Of a DNA stretch of 64,000 bases, positions 15,549 through 25,101 are shown piece after piece; positions within the stretch are counted from its first letter, which is position 1; each line of letters starts with the position of its first letter. Below the pieces are notes generated by a model. That model was not told the origin of the DNA. It saw only the letters and a program-made list of their open reading frames with translations, and did not search any database. The position numbers were made by a program, and so were the translations under genes. The DNA comes from Parvibaculum lavamentivorans DS-1. GTDB lineage: Bacteria > Pseudomonadota > Alphaproteobacteria > Parvibaculales > Parvibaculaceae. The DNA lies in assembly GCF_000017565.1 (NCBI RefSeq), contig NC_009719.1, positions 1,178,001 through 1,242,000 on the forward strand, in the 5' to 3' direction.

Positions 15549-16721
15549 ATGGCGGAAAAAGCCGGTTTCAGGACATTGATCACGCTGGGTCGCCTGACCC
15601 TTCGCTCGCTTGGCCGGTCCTTCAGGCCGCGCGGTATAGGTCCCGCCGCGGGTGCGCCTTTCGAGCGCGGCATGGCGTCTCTCCTGGCGGATCCGGTGGT
15701 TGCCGCCTCGGTCCGGGAGGCGCGCGTGCTCTCCCTCACGCCGGAAGGCAGCTGGCTTGCTGCCGGCATCGAGGTCGCGCCGGGCGATGAGGTGACGGTT
15801 CTCGCGGCAGGCGGCTTCTGGGCATCCCGTGTGCTTGATCTCGGCTTCGGCGCGCGCATCGGCGTCTGGCTCCGCGCGGGTGAGGCGGGTGCCATCGCGA
15901 AAACCCCGTCCAATGCCTCGACCGTCCGGATGGAGGAGGGCGGCCCTCTTCATATTGTTGCAAAGCCGCCAGGCGAATGGCTGGACGAGCAGGGGCGTTT
16001 CGACCCCGCCTTCCCCCGCGGCGGTGTGGCCGGCGCTATCGGCGTTTGCGTAATTGTCTGGAAAGGCCCCGCGCTTTCAGGTCTCGAGGCAATGTCGCGC
16101 GCAGGCGATTACGAAGGGCTAGTGGCGCGCGCTCTGGAAAGCCTGCGCAATCCGGTGCCGGCACCGGCCGGTTGGCGCTACCTCTGGCGTCTCGGCAATG
16201 GCGAAATCTTCCGCGAGAAAAAATCCGGCGATACGCACAGCATATGTTGCCACACGGCGGGGGATGTCGGCATTCTCCAGTTCCCGGCGGATTTTCCGTT
16301 GACGGAGAATACAAGGCTGCGCTGGCGCTGGAAGGCGGACAGGCTTCCTTGTGATCTGCCTGAGGATATTCAACCCACGCATGACTATCTGTCGATCGCC
16401 GTCGAGTTCGAGAACGGTCAGGACCTCACCTACATGTGGTCCTCCTCGCTTGCGGAAGGAACGATTTTTCGTTGCCCGCTGCCATATTGGGATCAGGTCG
16501 AGACGCATTGGGTGCTGCGGTCGAACCCAGCCCATCTCGGTCGCTGGCTTCACGAGGAGCAGCCGCTCAAGGCCGACTACATGAAAGCCGTCGGCGTGCC
16601 CCCGCAGCGCATCGTGAAGATCTGGCTGATTGCGGTCAGCGTTTTCCAGCGCCATGAGGGCATCTGCGAATATGCCGATATCGAACTGGTCGACGGCGAC
16701 AAGGTGCTGAAAATTCTCTAG
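15549..16721 (+). CDS. DUF3047 protein with N-terminal PA-IL-like domain
   Basis: A 390-residue protein in two parts. Residues about 70-195 (SWLAAGIEVAPGDEVTVLAAGGFW, then WLDEQGRFDP) resemble the beta-sandwich pattern of PA-IL-like galactose-binding lectins. Residues about 215-390 (WRYLWRLGNGEIFREKKSGD, FPLTENTRLRWRWK, HDYLSIAVEF) match DUF3047. No signal peptide is obvious; the N-terminus is basic and amphipathic. GGAGGAAGGGG precedes the ATG; a frame extension upstream runs through Gly/Arg-rich text and is rejected. The stop TAG lies in CTAG, which is also the stop of the convergent gph gene. Function unknown. Confidence 0.78.
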   Translation: MAEKAGFRTLITLGRLTLRSLGRSFRPRGIGPAAGAPFERGMASLLADPVVAASVREARVLSLTPEGSWLAAGIEVAPGDEVTVLAAGGFWASRVLDLGFGARIGVWLRAGEAGAIAKTPSNASTVRMEEGGPLHIVAKPPGEWLDEQGRFDPAFPRGGVAGAIGVCVIVWKGPALSGLEAMSRAGDYEGLVARALESLRNPVPAPAGWRYLWRLGNGEIFREKKSGDTHSICCHTAGDVGILQFPADFPLTENTRLRWRWKADRLPCDLPEDIQPTHDYLSIAVEFENGQDLTYMWSSSLAEGTIFRCPLPYWDQVETHWVLRSNPAHLGRWLHEEQPLKADYMKAVGVPPQRIVKIWLIAVSVFQRHEGICEYADIELVDGDKVLKIL

Positions 16722-17401
16722 CCGAAATGCGCCGGCATCAGCTTCGCCAGCGCCGCATCGAACTGATCGAAATGATCGATCACCGCATCCGCGCCGAGTT
16801 CGGGCACGGGTATGCGCGTATAGCCGAAGCTGACACAGATCGAAGGCAGCCCGGCGTTCTTCGCCGCGTCGATATCCGTCTCGCTGTCGCCTACCATCAG
16901 CGCATGCGCCCTGTCGCCGCCGAGCAGCCGGATCGCCTCGAACAGATGTTCCGGGTCCGGCTTCTTCACCGCCAGCGTATCGCCGCCGATCACGACCGGG
17001 AAATAATGGTCGATGGCGAGCATCTCCAGAAGGCTCCGCGACAGATGCTCCACCTTGTTGGTGCAGACGGCCATCAGTGCGCCGCGCGCCTCCAGCCTGT
17101 CGAGCACATCGCGTACCCCCGGCCAGAGCTTCGTGTGGTCGGCGATGTGCTTGCCGTAATAGGCGATGAATTCCTCGAAGCTCCGGTCGAGTTCTTCCTC
17201 GCTTGCAGGGTCTCCCGTCTCGCGGAAGCCCCGGTCCAGCAGCAGCCGTGCGCCGCCGCCCACAAGATGCCGCACCCGTGCTTCCGGCACGCGGCCCCGG
17301 CCATGCATCTCCAGGACGACATTCATTGTCTCGCAGAGATCCGCCGCCGTATCGGCGAGCGTACCGTCGAGATCGAAAAGCAGGACAGGGCGTGGTGACA
17401 T
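16718..17401 (-). CDS. gph: phosphoglycolate phosphatase (HAD superfamily)
   Basis: A 227-residue HAD hydrolase. Motif I is LFDLDGTLADT near the N-terminus, motif II the Thr in MAVCTNK, motif III the Lys in VKKPDPEHL and motif IV LMVGDSETDIDAA. The cap domain position, with VGGGARLLLDRG, fits phosphoglycolate phosphatase, which removes 2-phosphoglycolate formed from DNA repair or oxygenase reactions. The ATG at 17401 sits right before the HAD motif as in relatives; the open frame continues upstream through the next gene without homology. It overlaps the DUF3047 gene only by the shared CTAG stop. Confidence 0.88.
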   Translation of the reverse strand: MSPRPVLLFDLDGTLADTAADLCETMNVVLEMHGRGRVPEARVRHLVGGGARLLLDRGFRETGDPASEEELDRSFEEFIAYYGKHIADHTKLWPGVRDVLDRLEARGALMAVCTNKVEHLSRSLLEMLAIDHYFPVVIGGDTLAVKKPDPEHLFEAIRLLGGDRAHALMVGDSETDIDAAKNAGLPSICVSFGYTRIPVPELGADAVIDHFDQFDAALAKLMPAHFG

Positions 17402-17445
17402 GGCGGTACCGGCAAAATGAACCCGCGTCTGTCTCGCACGGCCGC

Positions 17446-18039
17446 TTATGCGCTGGCAAGCCTCTCCTCGAGACGCGCCTTCACGCCCGGCCATTCCTCC
17501 CGGATGATCGAGAAATAAACCGAATCGCGGATATGTCCGTCTGGCAGCACCATGTGGCGGCGGAAAATACCTTCCCGGAGCGCGCCGAGCTTCGCGATTG
17601 CCGCCTGCGAGCGCAGGTTTCTCGCATCGGTTTTGAATTCGATGCGGTTGAGGCCCAGCTCTTCGAAGCCATGGCCGAGCAGCATCAGCTTGCAGGCGGG
17701 GTTTACGCGGCCGCCCCAGACGGCAGGCGCGTACCACGTGCCGCCGATCTCGGCGCGCAGATCCTTCGCCGCAATGTTGAGATAGCGGGTCGAGCCGACA
17801 ATCGCCCCATCCGCCAGGTTTCTCACCGCCCATATGGTCTCGCTTTGTTGCTCGTTAAGCGAGAGCGACCAGTCGAACCAGCGGTGGAAGCCGTCGCCGG
17901 CGCCGTCATAGGGCATATAGCGCCATATCTCGGCCGCGCCCGCCGCCGCGGCAAGCGCCTCTCGGTGCGCTTCCGCCAGCGGTTCGAGCCGCACGGCACT
18001 GTTCTCGATCGGTACGGCCGGAAATCCGCTGGCGCTCAT
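17446..18039 (-). CDS. GNAT acetyltransferase (RimJ/RimL type)
   Basis: A 197-residue acetyltransferase of the RimJ/RimL group, which transfer acetyl from acetyl-CoA to an amine. Features are the opening VRLEPLAEAHREAL, WYAPAVWGGRVNPACKLMLL as the acetyl-CoA-binding segment, and LGLNRIEFKTDARNLRSQAAI followed by KLGALREGIFRRH, the classical end of this family. The start at 18039 is supported by GAAGGAA just upstream. It is 44 bases upstream of gph on the same strand. The acceptor is unknown. Confidence 0.87.
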   Translation of the reverse strand: MSASGFPAVPIENSAVRLEPLAEAHREALAAAAGAAEIWRYMPYDGAGDGFHRWFDWSLSLNEQQSETIWAVRNLADGAIVGSTRYLNIAAKDLRAEIGGTWYAPAVWGGRVNPACKLMLLGHGFEELGLNRIEFKTDARNLRSQAAIAKLGALREGIFRRHMVLPDGHIRDSVYFSIIREEWPGVKARLEERLASA

Positions 18040-18144
18040 GATTATGGTTCCTTCGTTAGCAGCTCTGCGTAGAACCGTGCCGCCGGCAACGAAAGGTCCA
18101 TTTTCTTCTTCGGAAGAGGGCCGCTTGTCGGCCATACTCTCTTC

Positions 18145-18636
18145 ATGTCGGTTCTCACTCGGTATCAGACGCGGATGGCGGTGCCCGGGCGGGACGAGCA
18201 GAAGCTCGGCCGGCTCATCGTCGCCTGCTGGCGCGAGGCCTATCCCGGCATTCTGCCTCAGCCGCTTCTCGACGGGTTGAATGCCGACAGGGAAACCGCC
18301 AAGTGGCGTCACAGCCTGCGCAACGGCATCGCCTGGATCGCGGAGCAGTCGGGAGAGCCGGTCGGCGTCGGCCATATCGACGGTGCGGAGGTGACGACGC
18401 TCTACACCCGCCGTGCCGATCAGGGCATGGGGCTCGGTGCCGAACTTCTTTTTCGTCTCTTCGATGAAATAACCTGCCTCGGCCGCCGCGAGGCGTTTCT
18501 CTGGGCACTTGAGGATAACGCCCGCGCCCGCGCCTTTTACGAGCGCATGGGTGGCCGCCTCGTCGCGCGTCGTCCCGTCGGCTTCGCTCGCTACCCGAAA
18601 ATCACGGAAGTCCGTTACGATTTCGTGCTGGATTGA
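18145..18636 (+). CDS. GNAT-family N-acetyltransferase
   Basis: A 163-residue GNAT protein, not closely related to its neighbour. It opens with a helix LIVACWREAYPGILPQPLLDGL typical of YitH/PhnO-like GNATs, has the CoA-binding motif RRADQGMGLGAELLFRLF (Q/RxxGxG/A form, QGMGLG) and ends with LEDNARARAFYERMGG. It is divergent from the RimJ/RimL-like gene across 105 bases and ends 6 bases before the convergent DUF2817 gene. The start is uncertain: ATG 18175 in the same frame is an alternative. The substrate cannot be inferred. Confidence 0.83.
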   Translation: MSVLTRYQTRMAVPGRDEQKLGRLIVACWREAYPGILPQPLLDGLNADRETAKWRHSLRNGIAWIAEQSGEPVGVGHIDGAEVTTLYTRRADQGMGLGAELLFRLFDEITCLGRREAFLWALEDNARARAFYERMGGRLVARRPVGFARYPKITEVRYDFVLD

Positions 18637-18642
18637 GCTGTC

Positions 18643-19785
18643 TCAGTCGGCTGCTTTCAGCCCTTCGCGCGCCCAGTCGCCGAGGCCGGCAATGGTGCGG
18701 TCGTAGCAGGCGAGCCCGTTCATCAGCACATTTTCCTGCCAGGATTTCCGGCGCGGCGCATAGTCGTCGCGGATCTCCTCGAAATAGCCCGGCGCTTCCG
18801 GCGCGTCGAAGCCGCCGACAAAGCGCAGCCAGCGCTCGAGCATCGGCACGCGCATGGCTTTCGCCGCATTGGTTTTCACCTGTGCCGAACGAAACTCCAC
18901 GACAGCGCCGCTGAAATGCGCCTGCCCGGCAAGCATTTCCTCAATGCCCCAGAACATGATGCCCCGCCGCGTCGGCCGCTTGGAACCCCACATGGCATCG
19001 ACTGTTTTTGGATCGAGCGCCTCGCGACCCCACCAGTGCGAGGCTCGCGCGAAACCCGGTCCCTTCGGATCGGAGAAACAGAGATAGATCAGTTCTCCGT
19101 CGCCCGCAGGCCCCGAATGCCAGTCGATAAATCCCACGCGATGCGTGCGCGGCAGTTCGCGCGCCACGATTTCCCGCATGGTGAGGTTCGACCACTCAGG
19201 CGCCGTCCCGCCGAAATGATAGCCGTCCGGATGCGTATATTGGCCGCGGCTTATCGCATCTTCCAGCGCCCATTGTCCGTGACGCTCGATGAAGCGTGCG
19301 CCGCCTGTCAGCATCTTCTGCACGGCATCGTCGTCCAGCGTGGTGGGGCAGAGAAGGGGATGAAGCTCGCCGTAAAGCGGATTCTCTGGGTGCGGCTTTG
19401 TATGGTCGAGAAAATTGCGGTTCACATCGACGTTGTTTTCCGTGCCCCTGAGGCCCCAGGCAAAGCCGAAAGGGTTCACCGCATGCACCAGCAGCACCGC
19501 AACGCCCTGCGGCAGCGAAGCAGGGCCGCCCTCCCGGATCCACGCCGTCTGCACCGCCGAGCCGCCATATCCCTCGGCGCCATGCGTCCCGCATGTATTC
19601 AGCAGCACCGTCTCCGCATTTGCCGGTCCGAACCATGCGGTATCGGTGAAAAGTCTGGTTTCGCCGGGCCCCTTGGCATGCTGGTTTTCATAGTGCCGCA
19701 GCCGGCCGCCGGCCGCCTCCGCCGCAGCCAGAAACTGCGCCCGCGCCTCCACATAGGTATCGGAAAAGAGCTCGTTCGCCTTCAT
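18643..19785 (-). CDS. DUF2817 family protein (M14 zinc-carboxypeptidase-like)
   Basis: A 380-residue member of the DUF2817 family, related to M14 zinc carboxypeptidases. A zinc HxxE motif is visible in NTCGTHGAEGYGGSAV, the third-ligand region in FIDWHSGPAGDGE, and NPFGFAWGLRGTENNVDVNRNF matches the substrate-binding Asn-Arg motif of the fold. A late Glu in AVVEFRSAQ could be the catalytic base. GACGGAAA precedes the chosen ATG. No signal peptide. It probably hydrolyses a small amide or ester, but the substrate is unknown. Confidence 0.87.
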   Translation of the reverse strand: MKANELFSDTYVEARAQFLAAAEAAGGRLRHYENQHAKGPGETRLFTDTAWFGPANAETVLLNTCGTHGAEGYGGSAVQTAWIREGGPASLPQGVAVLLVHAVNPFGFAWGLRGTENNVDVNRNFLDHTKPHPENPLYGELHPLLCPTTLDDDAVQKMLTGGARFIERHGQWALEDAISRGQYTHPDGYHFGGTAPEWSNLTMREIVARELPRTHRVGFIDWHSGPAGDGELIYLCFSDPKGPGFARASHWWGREALDPKTVDAMWGSKRPTRRGIMFWGIEEMLAGQAHFSGAVVEFRSAQVKTNAAKAMRVPMLERWLRFVGGFDAPEAPGYFEEIRDDYAPRRKSWQENVLMNGLACYDRTIAGLGDWAREGLKAAD

Positions 19786-19934
19786 GCGTTTCCGTCTTGT
19801 CTGCGGGCTTTCCGCCACCCGCCCGGGGATGCTAACAAGGATATAGTCATGTCCGCCCTGAAGCCTATATGACGCGTGCAGGCACTGAAACGCAAGAAAG
19901 CCCGCCGCGCTCCCACATTCCAAGGATTTCCCCC

Positions 19935-21395
19935 ATGACGCTCGCTTCGCGCCTCAAGGACAAGACATTGCTGAAGACCCGCTGCTACATCGGCGGCAAA
20001 TGGGTAGGGGAGGATGCAAGGCAGATAGATGTGCAGGATCCGGCGACAGGTGATGTCATAGCGCAGGTGCCATCCCTCGGTGCCGCCGAAACCAGGGCTG
20101 CGATAGAGTCTGCCAATACCGCGCAAAAGGCCTGGGCCGCCCGCCCGGCGAAAGACCGTTCGGTAATCCTTCGCCGCTGGTTCGACCTGATGATGCAGAA
20201 CCAGGACGATCTTGCGGCCATCCTCACGGCGGAGCAGGGCAAGCCGCTCGCCGAGGCGAAAGGCGAAATCGCCTATGCCGCCGCCTTCATCGAGTTCTAT
20301 GCCGAAGAGGCCAAGCGCGTTTACGGCTCCATCGTTCCCGCGCCTGCATCCGATCGCCGTATCGTCGTGCTGAAACAACCCGTCGGCGTCTGCGCCGCCA
20401 TCACGCCATGGAATTTTCCGGCCGCCATGATCACGCGGAAAGCGGCCCCCGCTCTCGCCTCTGGCTGCGCGATGGTCGTAAAGCCAGCCACCATGACGCC
20501 GCTCTCCGCCTTCGCCCTCGCCGAGCTTGCGGAGCGGGCAGGGCTTCCCGCCGGTCTCCTCAGCATCGTCACCGGCAAGGCGGGCGAGATCGGAGGCGAG
20601 CTGACATCAAGCGCGCTGGTTCGCAAGGTCACCTTCACCGGCTCCACCGAGATCGGCAAGGATCTGATGCGCCAGTCGGCGTCGACGGTGAAGAAGATTT
20701 CGCTCGAACTCGGTGGCAACGCACCCTTCCTCGTCTTCGACGATGCGGATATCGACGCCGCGGTCGAAGGTGCCGTCGCCTCCAAATACCGCAACACCGG
20801 CCAGACCTGCATCTGCACAAACCGTTTCCTCGTCCAGGCGGGCGTCTATGATGAATTCGTTCGCAAGCTCGCCGAAAAAGTGGCGACGCTGAAAGTCGGC
20901 TCCGGCTTCGAGGAAGGTGTCGCGCAAGGACCTCTGATCGAAATGGCCGCCGTCGAGAAAGTCGAGGAGCATGTCGCGGATGCCGTCGCCGGCGGTGCGA
21001 AAATTCTCACCGGCGGCAAGCGCCACGCGAAGGGTGGCACCTTCTTCGAGCCGACAGTCATTGCCGGCATGAAACGCGGCATGAAGGCCGCGCAGGAAGA
21101 AACCTTCGGGCCCCTCGCGCCCGTCTTCCGCTTCGATACGGAAGAAGAAGCCATCGAAATGGCGAACGACACGCCCTTCGGCCTTGCTTCTTATTTCTAT
21201 ACGCGTGATATCGGCCGCGTCTGGCGCGTCGCGGAGGCGCTGGAATGCGGCCTCGTCGGCGTCAATGCAGGATTGATTTCCACGGAGCTCGCGCCCTTCG
21301 GCGGCTTCAAGGAATCGGGCGTCGGCCGCGAGGGTGGTCCATGGGGAATGGAAGAATTCCTCGAAGTGAAATATGTCGCAATGGCGGGGCTCTGA
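19935..21395 (+). CDS. gabD: NAD(P)-dependent succinate-semialdehyde dehydrogenase
   Basis: A 486-residue aldehyde dehydrogenase that oxidises succinate semialdehyde to succinate. Typical GabD features are the opening [13 protein letters not shown], the cofactor motif [13 protein letters not shown], catalytic Glu258 in [12 protein letters not shown] and nucleophile Cys292 in [12 protein letters not shown]; the C-terminal [15 protein letters not shown] is standard. AAGGA precedes the ATG at 19935, while the upstream in-frame ATG at 19869 would add an unmatched segment. It is followed after 3 bases by rpiA and then gor, so the three likely form an operon. The assignment to GabD over closely related glutarate-semialdehyde enzymes is by resemblance only. 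Confidence 0.9.
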   Translation: MTLASRLKDKTLLKTRCYIGGKWVGEDARQIDVQDPATGDVIAQVPSLGAAETRAAIESANTAQKAWAARPAKDRSVILRRWFDLMMQNQDDLAAILTAEQGKPLAEAKGEIAYAAAFIEFYAEEAKRVYGSIVPAPASDRRIVVLKQPVGVCAAITPWNFPAAMITRKAAPALASGCAMVVKPATMTPLSAFALAELAERAGLPAGLLSIVTGKAGEIGGELTSSALVRKVTFTGSTEIGKDLMRQSASTVKKISLELGGNAPFLVFDDADIDAAVEGAVASKYRNTGQTCICTNRFLVQAGVYDEFVRKLAEKVATLKVGSGFEEGVAQGPLIEMAAVEKVEEHVADAVAGGAKILTGGKRHAKGGTFFEPTVIAGMKRGMKAAQEETFGPLAPVFRFDTEEEAIEMANDTPFGLASYFYTRDIGRVWRVAEALECGLVGVNAGLISTELAPFGGFKESGVGREGGPWGMEEFLEVKYVAMAGL

Positions 21396-21398
21396 AGC

Positions 21399-22094
21399 AT
21401 GAATGCTGACGATCAGAAGAAAGCGGCGGCTGTCCGCGCGCTTGAGTTCGTGAAACCCGGCATGAAACTGGGCATGGGAACCGGCTCCACGGCGGAACAT
21501 TTCGTCCGCGCGCTGGGCGAAAAGGTGAAGGCGGGTCTCGATATTGTCGGCGTGCCAACCTCGGAGCGCACGGCCAAACTCGCCGCCAGCCTCGGTATCC
21601 CCCTCACCAATCTCGACGATACGCCGCATCTCGATATTACGGTCGATGGCGCCGACGAGCTCGATGGCAAGCTCCGCCTCATCAAGGGCGGCGGCGGCGC
21701 ATTGCTGCGCGAGAAGATCGTCGCCACGGCGTCCGACCGCATGATCGTCATTGCGGATGCATCGAAGCTCGTGAAGACACTTGGCTCATTCCCGCTCCCC
21801 GTCGAGGTCATCCCCTTCGGCAGCGCCGTGACGGCCCGCAAGATTGCGGAAGTCGCGAGCGCCCATGGATGCACCGGCAAGATGTCCCGCCGCGCCGACG
21901 AATATGGCGAGCCCTTCTTCACCGACAGCGAAAACTTCATCTATGACTGTGCCTTCGGCTCCATCCCGGACCCGGACGGCCTCTCCGCGGCGCTGAACCG
22001 CATTCCGGGCGTCGTCGATAATGGTTTGTTTATCGGTATCGCCGCTATGGCCATTGTCGGAACGGACAAGGGTACCGATATCATCGAAGCGTAA
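21399..22094 (+). CDS. rpiA: ribose-5-phosphate isomerase A
   Basis: A 231-residue RpiA, interconverting ribose-5-phosphate and ribulose-5-phosphate in the pentose phosphate pathway. Diagnostic segments are [30 protein letters not shown] (active-site Asp residues), [14 protein letters not shown] and the late [12 protein letters not shown]. Length is normal for the family. It begins 3 bases after gabD and ends 22 bases before gor, so it is probably cotranscribed; the grouping with gor places NADPH-linked carbon flow and glutathione reduction together. Confidence 0.96.
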   Translation: MNADDQKKAAAVRALEFVKPGMKLGMGTGSTAEHFVRALGEKVKAGLDIVGVPTSERTAKLAASLGIPLTNLDDTPHLDITVDGADELDGKLRLIKGGGGALLREKIVATASDRMIVIADASKLVKTLGSFPLPVEVIPFGSAVTARKIAEVASAHGCTGKMSRRADEYGEPFFTDSENFIYDCAFGSIPDPDGLSAALNRIPGVVDNGLFIGIAAMAIVGTDKGTDIIEA

Positions 22095-22116
22095 TAAGAA
22101 AAGCGGAGCCGGAAGT

Positions 22117-23499
22117 ATGGCCAAATACGACTACGACCTCTTCGTCATCGGCGCGGGCTCCGGCGGCGTGCGTGCGGCGCGCATCGCGGCCAACTACGGC
22201 GCGAAGGTCGCGGTCGCGGAGGAATATCGCGTCGGCGGCACCTGCGTCATTCGCGGCTGCGTCCCGAAAAAGCTCTTCGTCTATGCAAGCCACTTCTCTG
22301 AAGATTTCGAGGACGCGAAAGGCTTCGGCTGGACAGTCGGCGAAACCTCGTTCGACTGGAAGACGCTGGTCGCCAACAAGGACAAGGAAATCGATCGCCT
22401 GAACGGCATCTATATCCGCAATCTCGAAAAGGCCGGCGTCGAGATCATCAATAGCCGCGCCACGCTGAAAGACGCGCATACCCTGCACCTCGTCGGCGAG
22501 AACCGCGACGTCACGGCGGATAAAATCCTCATCGCTGTCGGCGCCTCCCCCTTCCTGCCGGACATTCCGGGCATCGAGCACGCCATCACCTCCAACGAGG
22601 CATTCCACCTGGAGGAATTGCCCGAAAGCATCATCGTCGTCGGCGGCGGCTATATCGCGGTCGAGTTCGCCGGTATCTTCAACGGCCTGGGCGTCAAGAC
22701 GCAGCAGCTCTATCGCGGCTCCCTCTTCATGCGCGGTTTCGACAACGACCTGCGCGAGCTTCTCCAGGAGGAGATGGTGAAGAAGGGCGTGGATCTCCGC
22801 ATGAATAGCGACATAGCCGCCATCGAAAAGAAAGACGGCGAACTTCATGTGAAGCTCGTTAATGGCGACGAGTTGAAAGCAGGCGCCGTCATGTATGCAA
22901 CGGGCCGAAACCCGAACACGAAAAATCTCGGTCTGGAAGAGGCGGGTGTGCAGCTCGGCATGGCGGGTGAGGTCATCGTCGATGACTATTCGAAGACCTG
23001 CGTCGACAACATCTATGCCGTCGGCGACGTCACGGACCGCGCCAACCTCACCCCCGTCGCCATCCGCGAAGGCCACGCCTTCGCCGACACGGTCTATGGC
23101 GGCAAGGATGTGAAGGTCGATCACTCGATCATCCCGACGGCCATCTTCTCCCAGCCGGAAATGGGCACCGTCGGCCTCACAGAGGCGCAGGCCCGCGAAC
23201 AATATGATGAAGTCGACATCTACAAGACCGGCTTTCGCGGCCTGAAGAACACGCTTTCGGGCTCGCAGGAAAAGACCTTCATGAAGCTCGTCGTGGATGC
23301 GAAGTCGGACAAAATGCTCGGCGTCCACCTGATGGGTCCGGCCTCCGGCGAGCTCATTCAGGCCATCGGCATCGCCGTCACCATGGGCGCCACCAAGGCC
23401 CAGTTCGACGCCACGATCGCCGTCCACCCCACCGCGGCGGAAGAACTGGTGACGATGAAGGAGAGATGGCAGGCCCCGGTGGTCAAGGCGGCGGATTAA
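22117..23499 (+). CDS. gor: glutathione-disulfide reductase
   Basis: A 460-residue flavoprotein disulfide reductase that reduces glutathione disulfide with NADPH. FAD-binding IGAGSGGVRAAR opens the protein, the redox pair is Cys43 and Cys48 in GGTCVIRGCVPKK, the NADPH fold is VVGGGYIAVEFAG with a following Arg (QLYRGSLFMRGFD) typical of NADPH users, and the C-terminal HPTAAEE carries the catalytic His and Glu. The start at 22117 directly precedes the FAD motif; the longer frame overlaps rpiA. It is the last gene of the gabD-rpiA-gor group. Confidence 0.95.
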   Translation: MAKYDYDLFVIGAGSGGVRAARIAANYGAKVAVAEEYRVGGTCVIRGCVPKKLFVYASHFSEDFEDAKGFGWTVGETSFDWKTLVANKDKEIDRLNGIYIRNLEKAGVEIINSRATLKDAHTLHLVGENRDVTADKILIAVGASPFLPDIPGIEHAITSNEAFHLEELPESIIVVGGGYIAVEFAGIFNGLGVKTQQLYRGSLFMRGFDNDLRELLQEEMVKKGVDLRMNSDIAAIEKKDGELHVKLVNGDELKAGAVMYATGRNPNTKNLGLEEAGVQLGMAGEVIVDDYSKTCVDNIYAVGDVTDRANLTPVAIREGHAFADTVYGGKDVKVDHSIIPTAIFSQPEMGTVGLTEAQAREQYDEVDIYKTGFRGLKNTLSGSQEKTFMKLVVDAKSDKMLGVHLMGPASGELIQAIGIAVTMGATKAQFDATIAVHPTAAEELVTMKERWQAPVVKAAD

Positions 23500-23653
23500 C
23501 CGCTTTTCCACGTCCTTCAGCCGGATCAAGGGCTTAGTCTTCCCTTTAGAGCCCTTGTGGACTATAACTCCGCCTTCCATATGAGGAGCGTGCGGCGCCG
23601 CCGGGCATCAGCCCCGAAGCCCGCGCGCTTTCTTGCGTTTCGGAGAGAAGACG

Positions 23654-25048
23654 ATGGCTGATACCTGGAAACCGGAGAGCTGGCGCGCCAAACCCGCGAA
23701 GCATCTCCCGAGCTACCCGGATGAAGCGGCTCTGGCCGCCGTGGAAGCGCGCCTGCGCTCCTATCCGCCGCTCGTTTTTGCAGGTGAGGCCCGCAAGCTG
23801 AAGGCCGACCTCGCCGAGGTCTGCGAGGGCCGTGCATTCCTCCTCCAGGGCGGTGATTGCGCCGAAAGCTTCGCCGAATTCTCCGCCGACAATATCCGCG
23901 ACACCTTCCGCGTGCTGCTGCAGATGGCGGTTGTGCTCACCTTCGCCGCCGCCTCGCCGGTCGTGAAGGTCGGCCGCATCGCCGGCCAGTTCGCGAAGCC
24001 GCGTTCGTCCGCCACCGAAACCATCGGCGACGTGACGCTGCCGTCCTATCTCGGCGACAACATCAACGGTATCGAGTTCGACGAGAAATCGCGCGTGCCC
24101 GATCCCGAAAGGCTGCTCCGCGCCTATTCGCAATCGGCCTCGACGCTGAATCTCATTCGCGCCTTCGCGAATGGCGGCTATGCCGATCTCGATTTCGTGC
24201 ATCGCTGGAATCTGGGCTTCGTCTCCGACAGCGCCGAAGGTGCGCGCTACGAGGAACTGGCGAACCGCATCACGGAAGCGCTCGATTTCATGCGCGCCTG
24301 TGGCATCGACAGCGCCACGCAGCCCCAGCTTCACACGACGGATTTCTACACCAGCCACGAGGCCCTGCTGCTCGGCTACGAACAGGCGATGACGCGCATC
24401 GACAGCACGACGGGCGATTGGTACGACACCTCCGCCCACATGCTCTGGATCGGCGACCGCACGCGCCAGCCCGATCACGGCCATGTCGAATACATGCGTG
24501 GCATCAAGAACCCGATCGGCATGAAATGCGGCCCCTCCCTCGATCCCGAGGAGCTTGTGCGTCTCACCGACATTCTCAATCCGAAGAACGAGCCGGGCCG
24601 CTTGACGCTCATCTGCCGCTTCGGCGCCGAGAATGTCGAGAAGCACCTGCCGCAGCTCATCCGCGCCATCGAGCGCGAGGGCAAGAAGGTGGTCTGGTCC
24701 TGCGACCCGATGCACGGCAACACCATCAAGGCGTCGTCCGGCTACAAGACGCGGCCCGTGGACCGCATCCTCGCCGAAGTACAGGCCTTCATGGCCGTGC
24801 ACCGCGCCGAAGGCACCCATGCCGGCGGCGTCCATTTCGAAATGACCGGCCAGAACGTCACCGAATGCATCGGCGGCGCGCAGGCGATTTCGGAAACGCA
24901 ACTCGGCGACCGCTACCACACGCATTGCGACCCGCGCCTCAACGCCAGCCAGTCGCTGGAACTCGCCTTCCTCATCGCGGAAGGCCTGAAGAAGGAGCGC
25001 CTGGAAGCCCTGCGCGCCGAACCCGTCGCCGCCCTCGGCGCCTGGTAA
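23654..25048 (+). CDS. class II 3-deoxy-7-phosphoheptulonate (DAHP) synthase
   Basis: A 464-residue plant-type (class II) DAHP synthase, the first enzyme of the shikimate pathway, condensing phosphoenolpyruvate with erythrose-4-phosphate. The opening [20 protein letters not shown], the metal-ligand Cys in [35 protein letters not shown] and [18 protein letters not shown] are diagnostic. The start at 23654 fits the family; 7 extra codons upstream are unlikely. It is followed by a strong terminator at 25070-25100. Feedback control by aromatic amino acids cannot be read from sequence. Confidence 0.95.
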   Translation: MADTWKPESWRAKPAKHLPSYPDEAALAAVEARLRSYPPLVFAGEARKLKADLAEVCEGRAFLLQGGDCAESFAEFSADNIRDTFRVLLQMAVVLTFAAASPVVKVGRIAGQFAKPRSSATETIGDVTLPSYLGDNINGIEFDEKSRVPDPERLLRAYSQSASTLNLIRAFANGGYADLDFVHRWNLGFVSDSAEGARYEELANRITEALDFMRACGIDSATQPQLHTTDFYTSHEALLLGYEQAMTRIDSTTGDWYDTSAHMLWIGDRTRQPDHGHVEYMRGIKNPIGMKCGPSLDPEELVRLTDILNPKNEPGRLTLICRFGAENVEKHLPQLIRAIEREGKKVVWSCDPMHGNTIKASSGYKTRPVDRILAEVQAFMAVHRAEGTHAGGVHFEMTGQNVTECIGGAQAISETQLGDRYHTHCDPRLNASQSLELAFLIAEGLKKERLEALRAEPVAALGAW

Positions 25049-25069
25049 GAAGCGCACACGGACCAAATG

Positions 25070-25100
25070 AAAAGGCCCGGTGGAGATACCGGGCCTTTTT
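25070..25100 (+). terminator. Rho-independent terminator after DAHP synthase
   Basis: An 11-base perfect stem AAAAGGCCCGG (25070-25080) with CCGGGCCTTTT (25089-25099), loop TGGAGATA, ending in a run of five T. Because it carries A and T runs on both sides it can act in both directions, also stopping the leftward oxidoreductase gene that ends at 25102. Confidence 0.9.
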
Positions 25101-25101
25101 C

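Noticed and set aside
22081-23580. A 499-codon open frame on the minus strand
   Set aside because: Antisense of gor, rich in Asp and Gly repeats as expected from the opposite strand of biased codons.
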